Source: Streptomyces sp. Ru62
Lineage (GTDB): Bacteria; Actinomycetota; Actinomycetes; Streptomycetales; Streptomycetaceae
Assembly (NCBI RefSeq): GCF_002920615.1
Contig: NZ_PQSU01000037.1
Span: 1 to 64,000, forward strand
DNA length: 64,000 nucleotides
Reading direction: 5' to 3'
Below are positions 1-9,543 of this stretch, piece by piece. The number at the start of each line of letters is the position of its first letter. Positions within the stretch are counted from its first letter, which is position 1. Both the position numbers and the translations under genes were made by a program. The notes under the pieces are model-generated. The model worked only from the letters and a program-made list of their open reading frames with translations, had not been told where the DNA came from and did no database searches.

Positions 1-450
1 ACCGCAGTGCAGGGTGTGGGGGCGCGAGTACCCGGCCCGGGCGGCCAGTTCCCCGGGCTCGACCGTCTTGACCAGGCGGGGGCGGGCCGGATCGGGGAGG
101 GTGTCGAAGACGTGCAGCCTGGAGGAGCGCAGTCCGGGGACGAGGAGATAGCGGCGAGCGGCGTGGTGGTGACCGGCATGCGCCAGCGCGCTGGAGCAGG
201 CGTTCCAGCCGAAGTGGTGCAGTTCGTTGCCCACGCCGGGCACCTCGGCGCGGGCGATCACCCGGCCGTACGACGCGGAGCCGGGGTCGGTGCCGACGGT
301 GAACAGCGCGTCCGGGCGCGCTCCGGCCGGGTCGAACCCGACGACGTAGGCGAGTCCCTCCCCGGGCGCGGCGACGGCGTCCGCCGGGGTGCGGTACAGG
401 GTCGGATCCTGGTTGCCGTCGTGGTCGTGCGGGTGCTCGGTCGTCGTCAT
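1..450 (-). CDS. Selenium-binding protein 56 / methanethiol oxidase, N-terminal part
   Basis: This is the first 150 codons of a gene read leftwards out of the window. The ATG at 450 gives MTTTEHPHDHDGNQDPTLYR, followed by stretches typical of SBP56 proteins: an LYRTPADA motif, a YVVGFDP strand, an NELHHFGWNACSS motif with conserved Asn, His and Cys, and RSSRLHVFDT. Known members form a seven-bladed propeller, and bacterial homologues oxidise methanethiol to formaldehyde, H2S and H2O2 with bound copper. The frame is open to the edge and strongly GC3-biased, so this end of the gene looks intact. The rest lies outside the window. Confidence 0.82.
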   Translation of the reverse strand, partial: MTTTEHPHDHDGNQDPTLYRTPADAVAAPGEGLAYVVGFDPAGARPDALFTVGTDPGSASYGRVIARAEVPGVGNELHHFGWNACSSALAHAGHHHAARRYLLVPGLRSSRLHVFDTLPDPARPRLVKTVEPGELAARAGYSRPHTLHCG

Positions 451-829
451 CGTGTGTTCCCCACTCGGCGAACACAGGGCCAAGGACCGGGTGAACCCCC
501 GTCACGGACGGGCCGGCTCTCTCGTCCGCCGTCGACGTGCGGTGAAGGACGGATATGCCACTGCCTTCGATCGTTTCACAGTCCCCGGGGCCCTGCCACG
601 GCGCCCGGCCGCGACAGCGCTGCCGGCCACCGAGAACCAGGGCCGATGGTCCGGCTGCCGGCGCACTCCTGGTGTCGACGCGGCTGCCGGCGCCCTCGTC
701 GCGGCCGGCCTTGAGACAGCCCGTATTCCCCGCACTACGACGCCTGTCCCTGCACTACGACGCCTGTCCCCGCGCTGCGACACCGCTCCATTTCGGCCCA
801 GGCACCCGTGCAACCCGGACCTGCGCTGC

Positions 830-1040
830 CACCGGCACCAGGAAATGGGTCTACACCACCGGCGGAGACGGGTTTCCTTCGCTCGCGGTCGTCGACGGTG
901 CCCTCTACATCGACAGCGCTGACGGCAAGATCTACGCCTGGACGCCGCCACCGGCGCCCTGGTCCAGCCCGACGACCCCGAGGCCCCCGCCCACGTCACC
1001 GTCGACGGCATGGAACTCCTCGGGGCGCCCCGGCCTCCGT
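830..1040 (+). pseudogene. PQQ-like beta-propeller repeat remnant
   Basis: From about 840 one frame reads KWVYTTGGDGFPSLAVVDGA, then LYIDSADGKIYAW. This is the repeat unit of PQQ-binding-like propeller proteins (usually G-KWxYxTG---SPAVxDGxVYVGSxDGxxYALDAATG). At 941 the frame breaks: shifting by one base restores the expected DAATGALVQP. No start codon, further repeats or downstream continuation can be found, so this is a relic of a larger gene. Confidence 0.6.
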
Positions 1041-2858
1041 GCTCTACGACCTCGGGCACGAGCGGTTCGGGAACTACGTCGTCGTCTTCGACGCCGGCCG
1101 CGACCAGGTCCCGGTGTTCACCGCGTCCGGCCGCTGGTTCGGCGAGGCCACCAGCGCCGACCCGATCTTGGAGCCCCCGGCCTTCACGGTGGGCAGGCCG
1201 GGATGATGTGACTGCGTTGTGTGACATCGCGCCTAGGGGTCCTGGCGGACCTCGGGTTCCGCGTCTTGGACAACGACGTACTCGGACCCCATGATCGTCA
1301 CCTGCTTCCACGCCATCCGGCCCACAAAGCTCCGCGCCGCCCCCGCCCCCCACCTCCTGCGCGCCCTGCTCGTCCTGACAGCACCGGAGGCATCAAGACG
1401 TGCGCCGGCGGGCCCGTGGCCTGCACCAGCGAGGTGCACCTGGAAGCTCCACAACGACTTCTCGAACCAGTGAATGGCGATCGGGACCGCTCGCCAGTCC
1501 AAGTGCGCGCCTCCGCTACGGTCGTCGACCGCAGCGGCAACCTGCGAGACCACGACACGCTGTGGCATCACTGCGCGCACCTGGGTCGCGTCCTGCTGCC
1601 ACTGCTGGACAAGGAGCCATGGCGTCAAGATCGCCGCCGGGAGCGGCTGCACTCCTGGGACATCGACGTGTCGGTGGGGGGAACGGCTCATCGGGGTCTT
1701 CGCGACCTCAGCCGCCCACGCCGCCGCGGTGGACACTTCCTTGCCCGCATCGGAGTTCGAGACCCTGCCCCTCGGCGCCGTGGCCGACACGGTGACTGGA
1801 AAGCAGGACTTCGAACTACTCGCCGGGCTCCCCGACACCTTCCCCGACGAACACGACGAAATCGCGGTCAAGGTCCTCCGCCTGTACGCCTACAAGGGCG
1901 GCAAAACCAGTCTCCAGCTCCTTCGGCTGAGCACGGAAGTGCGCCATACTCTGACGTCCTCGACGCCCGCGCGCCGGTGCCCGCACCCGCCTGCGGAGAC
2001 ATCTTCCGCCAAGCGGACCAGGCCAACCTGCCGCGGTGAGCACGGAGACGACCCGATCCGGGTCGTCGACGCCGGTAACGCAACCTGACGGAAGATCTAC
2101 TTCGCGGACTGCCGCCGACGACCAGCATGAGCTCCTGAGAGCCGGTCACGCCGGCCCCGGTTCCTGTGGTCACAAGTTGGCGGAGGCTCCGTCCACCGCA
2201 CCGGTGCGCCGCACGATGTGCAGGGAAGTGACTGTGCCACTCCCGCCCGCTCCACCCAATGTGCATACAGAGGCTGAACTCTGCCCCGGTGATATGTCGT
2301 CGCTCACGGACCAACCCACCCGTCGTGGGGGTGGTCAAGGCGAAAGCGGACACCCACGGTCGGTGAGCGTCAGACCGCGGACAAGGGGTCCTTCCTCACG
2401 GTGGCCCCGGCTCGTGCGCACATCCGCGCGCGAGCCGGACGGCCACAGACCCGGCCAGCCGACCGGAGGAACGAGGACACCGTGCCCGCCCGCGACCGAC
2501 CCGCCCCTTCCCGCCACCCCGCGCGGCCGCGCTCCTGGTGAGCCCCACCCACCACGCCCTCGCCGCCCGGCCCGGCCGCGCTCGTCCCGTCGGCTGCAGG
2601 GCGCCCAGCTGCATCCGGCGAGCTGGGTACGGCGTGCCGACCGTGCTGCCGGGGGGCCTCGTTCACCGGTGAGGTGCTGTTCACCCGTTGGCCGTTGGCC
2701 GTCGGCCGTTCTGACTAGACTGGCGCAACGACGCGGTAGGCGGCGGCGTCCTCATCGCAACTCCTCGGTGTGCTACGGCAGTTGTGTTGGCACCCGTCGA
2801 TGACCGTGCCGTCTCAAGGGTGTGTCGTGGTTGGGGCCGGCGCGGAACGGGGGTAGTG
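1041..2858. other. Decayed region without an intact gene
   Basis: Short coding-like stretches occur here but none makes a credible gene. On the plus strand 1060-1200 reads VLYDLGHERFGNYVVVFDAG with good codon bias but no start. Also on the plus strand, about 1690-1950 (LLAGLPDTFPDEHDEIAVKV and on) has strong third-position GC and then loses frame before a plausible ending at 2039. I cannot assign either to a family. From about 2100 to 2858 I see no coding signal, only a (GTTGGCC)-like triplet repeat near 2689-2712 and the hairpin listed separately. Confidence 0.5.
2047..2067. terminator. Perfect 9-bp hairpin
   Basis: GACGACCCG and CGGGTCGTC are perfect inverted copies separated by ATC. A stable GC-rich stem just after the decayed coding stretch that ends near 2039 fits a Streptomyces terminator without a T run. 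There is no direct evidence that it works as one. Confidence 0.4.
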
Positions 2859-3785
2859 ATGGCGCACGTCGTGGTCGTCCACGGAGTGGGACAGGAGTAT
2901 CTGGGACGCTTGAGCCTCCAAGGACCCGTCGCGGCCGCCGTCGCGGACGGCGTGGAGGCGGCCGAGCGGGCCGGGGTCCTCCCTCCGGGCTCGGTGCCCG
3001 ACGTCCAGGACGTCGACGTCGCCTTCTACGGCGATGTCTTCCGCACCCCGGGAGCGAAGGGCGGCCGGACCGGCCCACGCTCCGCCGCCGAGGTGACGGA
3101 CCCCTACGAGGTGGACCTCCTCCTGGCGTGGGCCGCCGCGGCGGGCGGTCCGCAGGAACAGTACGGGACCAAGGCGCCCACGCCGCGGACGCTGCAGCGG
3201 GCCATGAACGCCCTGCTGCGCTCGCCCTTCCTTCCGGGGCCCGTGGCAGAGCGGTTCCTGCTCGGCGTGCTCCGTCAGGTGCGCCGCTACTTCGGCGAGG
3301 ACGTGGTGCGCGAGCGGGCCGTGGAGGCGGTCGCGGCCCGCGTCGGGCCGGACACGACCGTACTCGTCGGCCACTCCTTGGGGTCCGTCGTCGCGTACGA
3401 GGCCCTGTGCGCCCATCCCGAGTGGCCCGTCCGGACCCTGGTGACGCTCGGATCCCCGCTCGGCATGCCCTCGCTGGTCTTCGACCGGCTGCGCCCCGCG
3501 CCCCGTCACGGGCGGGGCCACTGGCCCGGCGGCCTGGCCCACTGGACGAACCTCGCCGACAAGCACGACGTGGTGGCCTCGGTCAAGCAGCTCGCCGATC
3601 TCTTCCCCCCGTTCGGCGCACCGGCCGGGGGCACTGCGGACGGTGCGGAAGCGCCTCCAGAGGCACAGGCGCGCGTCCTGCGCGACGTACAGGTGGACAA
3701 CGGATGGAGAGTCCACGACCTGTTGCGGCATCTGACCGCCCGGGAAACGGGTGCGGCGATCGGTGAGGGTCTGCGAGCGGGATGA
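2859..3785 (+). CDS. PGAP1/lipase-like alpha/beta hydrolase coupled to caspase-NTPase gene
   Basis: This is a 308-residue protein starting MAHVVVVHGVGQEYLG. The ATG at 2859 is chosen because a GGGGG ribosome-binding stretch precedes it and because the fold begins here with an HG oxyanion strand; upstream codons look non-coding. The nucleophile elbow is GHSLGS with Ser173, and a VTLGSP strand follows, as in PGAP1- or lipase-like hydrolases. There is no signal peptide or membrane segment, so it is cytosolic. Its stop overlaps the start of the next gene (ATGA at 3782-3785), implying translational coupling. Soluble hydrolases of this fold occur as effector-type partners in bacterial STAND-NTPase systems, so it may be a lipase or esterase effector. 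Substrate is unknown, and a plain esterase is the alternative. Confidence 0.78.
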   Translation: MAHVVVVHGVGQEYLGRLSLQGPVAAAVADGVEAAERAGVLPPGSVPDVQDVDVAFYGDVFRTPGAKGGRTGPRSAAEVTDPYEVDLLLAWAAAAGGPQEQYGTKAPTPRTLQRAMNALLRSPFLPGPVAERFLLGVLRQVRRYFGEDVVRERAVEAVAARVGPDTTVLVGHSLGSVVAYEALCAHPEWPVRTLVTLGSPLGMPSLVFDRLRPAPRHGRGHWPGGLAHWTNLADKHDVVASVKQLADLFPPFGAPAGGTADGAEAPPEAQARVLRDVQVDNGWRVHDLLRHLTARETGAAIGEGLRAG

Positions 3786-6700
3786 CGGACGACGTGGAGC
3801 CATCACGACGCTATGTGCTGGCCTTCGGCGCCGCGCGGTACGCGCACGAGGAACTGCCCGATCTGCCGGGCGTTGCCGATGACCTGCCGAGGGTGCTCGG
3901 CTCGCTCGCCGCCGTGGGGTACGCGCCGGTGCCTGTCTTCCCCGAGGGCAGCCTGGACCCAGCCCGCCCCGAGGATGTCCTGGGGCCCCTGTTGCGGTGG
4001 ATCCCGGAAGGCTTCGACGACGGCGACACCCTGCTCCTCTACTACAGCGGACACGGGCAGGCGGACGGCGATGAACACTTCCTGATGTGTTCGAGGTCCG
4101 ATCCCGGGGCGGCTGAGGTCAGGCTCAGCGCCATGAGCACCCGCCACCTCGTGGAACTCCCCGCGCTCAAAGGCGTCCGGCGAATCCTGCTCGTGATAGA
4201 CGCCTGCTACGCGGGCCGGGGCGCGGTCGACGCGGTGACTTGGGCCGTCCGGGCCAAGCACGCGGTCGCCCACGCACCGGGCGCCGACCACCGTTTCCTG
4301 AAGTCCTTCGGCGTGCTCAGCGCCGCGCGGATCACCGAGGAAGCGAAGGACGGCGAGTTCAGCGCGGCGCTCTCGCACGTGCTCGCCGACGAGACCTGGA
4401 TCGGCAACCGCGCCAGTCACATCTCCCTGCCGGACCTCGTAGGCGCGCTCAACGCGGAGTTCCGGCGGCGCGGCGCGGACCACCACGCGGACTGGGCTCA
4501 GCTGTGCGACGACACCGTACGGGGGGACCTTGCCACCGGGTTCTTCCCCAACCCCTTTCACGTCCCCGAGCTTCTCCAGGTCGCCCGCGACCTCGACGTC
4601 GCCGAACAGCGGCATTTCGTACGATGGCTCGGCGCGGCGTCCGGCTACGGCGACGCCGAACAACGGCGCCGCCATCAGGAGTTGGTGGAGCACTTCTCGC
4701 CCCGAGGGACCGGCCGCCAGACCGTTCGGGAGACCGGCCACTACTTCACCGGACGGGTCAACGTCCTGAGACGCCTGGCCGGATGGATGCGGGGCGAGAA
4801 CGACCGCGACACCCGCGTCTTTGTGGTGACCGGACCTCCGGGCGTGGGCAAGTCAGCCGTGCTGGGTCGCCTCGTCACGCTCGCCGACGACGATGCGCGT
4901 GACGCCATTCCCGCCGGAGCCGTCGCACCCGGGACACTGCCGCCGAGCGGCTCCGTCACCGTGGCCGTGCACGCCCGCGCCCTGACGTTGCCGCAAATCG
5001 TCTCCGCCCTGGCCGCGGCGTTCGACTGCCCCGAGCCGACCGAGATGGCGCTGCGGGAACGCTTGGGCGCGCTCGACGGCACCACCACCGTCATCGTCGA
5101 CGCGCTCGACGAGTCAGGCGTGGTCCACGACGAGGAGCGCCGCATAGCCCGCTTCCTGGCCGACCTGGCGGGTACGGCGCCCCGGTTGCGGCTCCTCATC
5201 GGGACCCGCCCCCACCTCGCGGACGCGGTGGCGAACAAGGCGCCCTACGCCCGGGTCATCGACCTCGCGGCTCCGGAATGGAACGAGCCCGAGGACCTCG
5301 TGCGGTACTGCGAGCTCATCCTTCGCACGCCGCTCGGACCCCACAGCGACAGCGGCCTGCCCCCCGCCCTGGTCTCCTCGGCCGCCAACGATATCGCCCG
5401 GGCCGCCCACGCGATCTACCTCGTGGCCCGGCTGATGGCCCGCTCCGTCGCCGGTTCCGGGATTGCACCGGCGCGCTCAGCGCTGGAGCTGCCGGAGTAC
5501 GATCCGGCATCCGGGTCCTCGGCACTCGTGGGCCGCGCCTTCCGCTGGGCACTGGCACAGCAGTTGACCCCCGATCGGGCGGCGGAGGTCAGAGCGCTCC
5601 TCCTGCCCCTCGCCTACGGGGAGGGGCACGGCATGCCCCTCCACCAGATCTGGGCGCCACTTGCGGCCGACCACCCGCATCAGATCGCCCCCACCGCCGA
5701 GCGGTTGACGCGCCTACTCCGCGACGAGGCGGTCGGACCGTATCTGGTCGAGACCCTCGACGAGGACGGCCGCTCGGTCTACCGGCTTTACCACCAGGCA
5801 CTGGCCGATGAGTTGCGGCGGAACGACGCGCCGCCCGACGTCGAGACGCGGTGGTACGTACGGCTTCGAGACACGGTGTCCCGGGCGGCCGACGGCACAC
5901 CGCAGTGGCACGAGGCCGACCCCTACGTCCTGCGCCACCTGCCGGCGAAGGCCGCGGCGGCGGGCCGCCTCGACGAACTCATCACCGACGGCGGATTCCT
6001 CGTCCACGCCCGGCCCACCGGACTCGTTCCATGGCTGCGAGGTCTTACGACCGAGCGAGGACGGCTGGCCGCCGCCGTGTACCGCGCCCATCTGGACGTC
6101 CACCACGAGATGTCACCGCAGGACCGACGGCACGTTTTGGCCTGCGACGCCGCCCGCCATCAGCACACCGCGCTGCTCGCCGACCTGAACTCCGCCACGG
6201 AGAATAGCCGTTGGCGACCCGAGTGGGCTGTCGCGGGCAGCGTGTCGACCACACTGTCGGTGCATCGCCTCGCCGACGGCCGCGGGCCGGCCGACTCGGC
6301 GACGTGCGTCGGCCTCGCCGGGCGGGACACCATCGTCATCGTCGGCCGCGGGTCCCTGCAGGGCTGGGACATGGCGACAGGCCGCTCGACCGAACTCCCC
6401 GACACCTTGGCTGACACGAACGCCACCGCCGTGACCGCGGCCGCACTGTCCGACCACGACCTGCTGGTTGTCGGCACGGATACCGGCGCCCTCCACATCC
6501 ACGACCTCGCCTCGGGGCGGATCCGCAGCACCGCCCCGCTGGACGAGGACGCAGCACCGACGGCCGCGCTGGTCACCCTGGAACTCGCGGGCAGGAAAGC
6601 CGTGCTGAGCGCATCCGCGAACGCTGAGCTGCGCGCCTGGGACCTCGCCGACGCCACGGCGCTGCCCTGGAGGATCCGGCTGCCGGACGGCAACCCCAGC

Positions 6701-8353
6701 AGTCTCGCGACGGTCACCGTGGACGCCGACCCAACGGCGAGGAACGAAGTCCTGCGGCGGGGCCGGGACATCGTGATCGCCGGCGGTCCACATGGCGTCC
6801 TGTACGTCTGGGACCCGCTGCGCGGAAAGCTCACGGCGACCCCGGCGGAACCGGGACGACCCGCCATCGGCTCGATCGGCTGCGCCGTCGTCCACACCAT
6901 CCCCCTCGCGGTGGCCGGCGAGGGGGCCACCGTGCGCGTCTGGTCCCTGCGCAGGCCACGCGCACCGCGCGAGGTGGACAGCGTGACTCTGCCGTCCCCG
7001 GCCGTCGCAGTGTCCTGCACCGCTCTGGGCGGTCGCCCCACGGCGGTCCTGGCCTGCGAGGACGGCACCGTGCGGCTGTTCGACCTGGAGAGCCGGGAGC
7101 TGACCGCCTCCTCGTCGGCATGGCGGCCGCCGGTCACCGTCACGGCCCCGAGCCCCTCCGAGCCGACGTCGTACTCCACTCTGCACGTGCACGTCTCCGC
7201 CGGCCAGGCCGTCACCGCCGTACTCGGAGCGGCCGACGGATCGGTCCACGTCTGCGACCTGGCGGCGGCGCGCTGGGCACCGGGCGACGGCCACACCAGG
7301 GCCGTCGTCGGCGCGGCCGTCGCCGGTGACGGGTACCGGCCGCGGTACGTGGTGACCGCGGGCGGTGACACGACGGTGCGCACCTGGCGCATGGACACGG
7401 GGGTGCCGGCCCTGCCTCCCGTCACCGAGACGGTGTCGGCGTTCACCGGCGTCGTCGCGGCCGTGGTCGACGGTCGGCTGCTCGCCGTGACCCGCTCCGC
7501 CAACCGCCCGGTCGAAGTGTGGGACCTCCTGACCGGTACCGCGATGGAACGGCTGCGGCCGCGCTGGACCGTGGCCGCGGCGATCGGCTACGAAAGGGGC
7601 CGCCCGGTCGCTGTCACCGCCGACCACACCCACCGCACCGAGGTGTGGGACATGGTCAGCGGTATCACGCTGCACCGACTGGAGAAATGCGGCAGCCGGG
7701 TGACCGCACTCGCGTGCGCACCCGCGGGCGGCGCCCCGGCCATCGCCGCAGCCTTGGCGAACGGCTCGGTGGTGCTCTGGAGGCATGACGGCGTCGGCTT
7801 CACGAGACACCGGCTGCAGAGCACATGGCAGGCGGTGCAGGTCGTATGCGTCCGCGTACAGGGGCGCCCCGTCGCCGTGATCGCCTGCGACGACGGAACG
7901 ATCCGGGCGTGGGACGGCGCCGACGCCGTCGTCCTGGCTACACGGGACCGCGGCGCGAGTGGTCACGACCGGCCGTCCACGCCTGACCGGAGTGGCGGGG
8001 AAGCGAATGCGAACGACACGCGGGTCGCCGTCGGGTCTCCCTCCACGCCTCGTGCGGCCTCCATGGGAACGTCGCACGAGGCGGCGACCGCCCGTACCCG
8101 GCTCAGCCAGGTCGTGTCGCTGGCGGGACGCGTCGTCAACGGGCGCCTGCTGCTGGCGACGGGCGACGCCTCCGGGTGTGTGACGGTCTGGGAAACGCCC
8201 GGCAGCACTTGGCCGCCACCGTTCCGCGACGCTGCCTCCGACACGTTCACCGTGCCCGACGACGCCGCTGTCACCACCCTGGAGTTCACACCCGACGGAC
8301 ACCTCGTCCTCTGCGCCGACATGGACGTCTACCTCTTCGGCAGACCGCGCTGA
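3782..8353 (+). CDS. Caspase-like protease fused to STAND/NACHT-type NTPase and WD40-like repeats
   Basis: This is a 1523-residue multidomain protein. Residues about 10-260 form a caspase/metacaspase (peptidase C14) domain with the catalytic dyad visible: His91 in YYSGHGQ and Cys142 in IDACYAG. Residues about 320-680 form an NTPase module with Walker A GPPGVGKSA (351-359) and Walker B TTVIVDALDE (D440, D443). From about 830 to the end there are many degenerate beta-propeller repeats ending in WD-like pairs (VWDPL, VWSLR, TWRMD, VWDLL, VWDMV, AWDGA, VWETP). The order protease, signalling ATPase, repeat sensor is that of NLR-like proteins used by bacteria in abortive infection and programmed cell death. 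The predicted role is a ligand-triggered protease acting in the cytosol with the coupled hydrolase. Activity and trigger are inferred. All key residues are present and the frame is uninterrupted. Confidence 0.85.
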   Translation: MTDDVEPSRRYVLAFGAARYAHEELPDLPGVADDLPRVLGSLAAVGYAPVPVFPEGSLDPARPEDVLGPLLRWIPEGFDDGDTLLLYYSGHGQADGDEHFLMCSRSDPGAAEVRLSAMSTRHLVELPALKGVRRILLVIDACYAGRGAVDAVTWAVRAKHAVAHAPGADHRFLKSFGVLSAARITEEAKDGEFSAALSHVLADETWIGNRASHISLPDLVGALNAEFRRRGADHHADWAQLCDDTVRGDLATGFFPNPFHVPELLQVARDLDVAEQRHFVRWLGAASGYGDAEQRRRHQELVEHFSPRGTGRQTVRETGHYFTGRVNVLRRLAGWMRGENDRDTRVFVVTGPPGVGKSAVLGRLVTLADDDARDAIPAGAVAPGTLPPSGSVTVAVHARALTLPQIVSALAAAFDCPEPTEMALRERLGALDGTTTVIVDALDESGVVHDEERRIARFLADLAGTAPRLRLLIGTRPHLADAVANKAPYARVIDLAAPEWNEPEDLVRYCELILRTPLGPHSDSGLPPALVSSAANDIARAAHAIYLVARLMARSVAGSGIAPARSALELPEYDPASGSSALVGRAFRWALAQQLTPDRAAEVRALLLPLAYGEGHGMPLHQIWAPLAADHPHQIAPTAERLTRLLRDEAVGPYLVETLDEDGRSVYRLYHQALADELRRNDAPPDVETRWYVRLRDTVSRAADGTPQWHEADPYVLRHLPAKAAAAGRLDELITDGGFLVHARPTGLVPWLRGLTTERGRLAAAVYRAHLDVHHEMSPQDRRHVLACDAARHQHTALLADLNSATENSRWRPEWAVAGSVSTTLSVHRLADGRGPADSATCVGLAGRDTIVIVGRGSLQGWDMATGRSTELPDTLADTNATAVTAAALSDHDLLVVGTDTGALHIHDLASGRIRSTAPLDEDAAPTAALVTLELAGRKAVLSASANAELRAWDLADATALPWRIRLPDGNPSSLATVTVDADPTARNEVLRRGRDIVIAGGPHGVLYVWDPLRGKLTATPAEPGRPAIGSIGCAVVHTIPLAVAGEGATVRVWSLRRPRAPREVDSVTLPSPAVAVSCTALGGRPTAVLACEDGTVRLFDLESRELTASSSAWRPPVTVTAPSPSEPTSYSTLHVHVSAGQAVTAVLGAADGSVHVCDLAAARWAPGDGHTRAVVGAAVAGDGYRPRYVVTAGGDTTVRTWRMDTGVPALPPVTETVSAFTGVVAAVVDGRLLAVTRSANRPVEVWDLLTGTAMERLRPRWTVAAAIGYERGRPVAVTADHTHRTEVWDMVSGITLHRLEKCGSRVTALACAPAGGAPAIAAALANGSVVLWRHDGVGFTRHRLQSTWQAVQVVCVRVQGRPVAVIACDDGTIRAWDGADAVVLATRDRGASGHDRPSTPDRSGGEANANDTRVAVGSPSTPRAASMGTSHEAATARTRLSQVVSLAGRVVNGRLLLATGDASGCVTVWETPGSTWPPPFRDAASDTFTVPDDAAVTTLEFTPDGHLVLCADMDVYLFGRPR

Positions 8354-8365
8354 ACGAAAACGTTC
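8352..8365 (+). terminator. Small hairpin after the caspase-NTPase gene
   Basis: GAACG-AAAA-CGTTC forms a 5-bp stem with a 4-base loop that starts inside the stop codon of the preceding gene. It is short, so it is only a weak terminator candidate. Confidence 0.3.
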
Positions 8366-8380
8366 GGCTACGACGGGAGT

Positions 8381-8802
8381 GTGATCGTCAATGACAGGGG
8401 TGTGACCCAAGAACTCGCTCACCCCGCCGATCCGGCCGTTCCCGCCAAGCCCCTCTACGACACCGCACTGTTCGCCACCGTGCTGCATCACGAGCCCGAC
8501 CCGTCGGCACTGATCGAGAAGGTCCTGGCAACCGCGCGACCCACCCGCCTGGCGGTCGTCGAGAACTGCCTGAGCGCCACCGTGTCCAACGAGTTCCACG
8601 ACTTCATGGACTCCTTCTTCAACCTGGCCTCAACGACTTCGACGTGGACTGCCCGGGCGAGCACCGCACGGTCGAGGGATGGCTGGAGTTCCTCGGGCAG
8701 TACGGTGACACCCGTCTGGTGCACCAGCTCCCAGACGTGACGGGCATCCCGTTCCCGTACGAGATCTTCCTCGTTGAGGTTGGGACCAGGAGCCTGGGAT
8801 GA
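8381..8802 (+). pseudogene. Class I SAM methyltransferase, C-terminal remnant with frameshift
   Basis: The first frame reads LYDTALFATVLHHEPDPSAL and then TRLAVVENCLS, the motif IV to post-IV region of class I methyltransferases. Near 8628 it must shift by one base to continue as LNDFDVDCPGEHRTVEGWLE and on to IPFPYEIFLVEVG, the usual C-terminal segment. The SAM-binding motif I half is missing upstream. The stop (8800-8802) overlaps the ATG of the next open segment, as in an operon. It is therefore a truncated, frameshifted first gene of a former three-gene unit ending in comB. Confidence 0.62.
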
Positions 8803-9543
8803 GCACCTACTGGTTCACCGAGAGGCTCACCGGGGCCCGCACCGGCGCCGTCGAGGCCCGCGCGGCGAGGCCGTCGCTCTTCTCGACCGGCTGATTGCCG
8901 ATCTCCTGTTCCTCATGCCTTTCCATACGCCGACCTGTGCACCTGGCTCGGCGGCAGACCAGTGGTCGTCGCAAGCGTCGCCACATACCTGTCCGGCTTG
9001 ATCTCCGGCGGCATCGTCTACGGTGAGCGGGAGGCGGTCGACGCCGTACGGACCTTCGCACGGCGCACCGGACAGCTCCTGCAGGGCGCGGCTCTCGCCT
9101 ACCTCAGCCCGGCTGACATCCGGCTGGCTGGGACCCGGATCCTCACCCATGTGGCCGCCGCAGCCGAATTTGCCGCCCATGTCGACCGGACCGCACGGGA
9201 GGTCATGGAGCCCGACGCCGGCCTGCTGGAGCGGGTCGGCCTGCCGTCGCGGCTGCGCACCGGAAATCTGCTGTTCCTGCGCCCCTCGGACGATAGCGCC
9301 GACTGCGCCGCCATCGTGGACCGATGGGTCGCCACCACCTCGCAACTGGACCAACCGGTCCGTTTCCAGGCCGGCTTCGGCTCGCCGTGGACGACGACGC
9401 GGTCCTATGGAGTGGACCGGCTCAACCAGCCTGACGGCCCCCGCTACATCCGGATCAGTGTAGGCGCTGTCGATCCCACCCGTGCCAAGCAGCACGCCCT
9501 GGCACTCAGCACAGTGTCAAGCTGGGAAAATAACCGTCCATGA
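8799..9543 (+). pseudogene. Cys/Met-metabolism-type PLP enzyme, truncated and frameshifted
   Basis: An ATG at 8799 opens MSTYWFTERLTGARTGAVEA but stops after 31 codons. The frame used from about 8900 onward reads FPYADLCTWLGGRPVVVASV, then ATYLSGLISGGIVYG, AYLSPADIRLAGTRILTHV and finally PRYIRISVGAVDP. This matches the C-terminal two thirds of trans-sulfuration-type PLP enzymes (SATKYLSGH--GGxVVG, SPxDAWLxLRGLxTL, LRLSVGxEDP). The residue aligned with the PLP-binding lysine appears to be Thr. A GTG at 8962 could express a 193-residue C-terminal piece. The stop overlaps the comB start by 4 bases. It is probably inactive. Confidence 0.5.

Noticed and set aside
1233..1871. 212-codon minus-strand frame with a plausible start
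   Set aside because: No family features, mixed codon bias, and the plus strand shows better third-position GC in part of the same region.
2689..2712. Short GTTGGCC-like tandem repeat
   Set aside because: Only about three imperfect units; too small to call a functional repeat or a CRISPR-like array.
6113..8599. 828-codon open frame antisense to the caspase-NTPase gene
   Set aside because: It is a shadow of the WD40-coding strand: Gly/Arg/Val-rich, no motifs, and covered by a real gene with intact domains.
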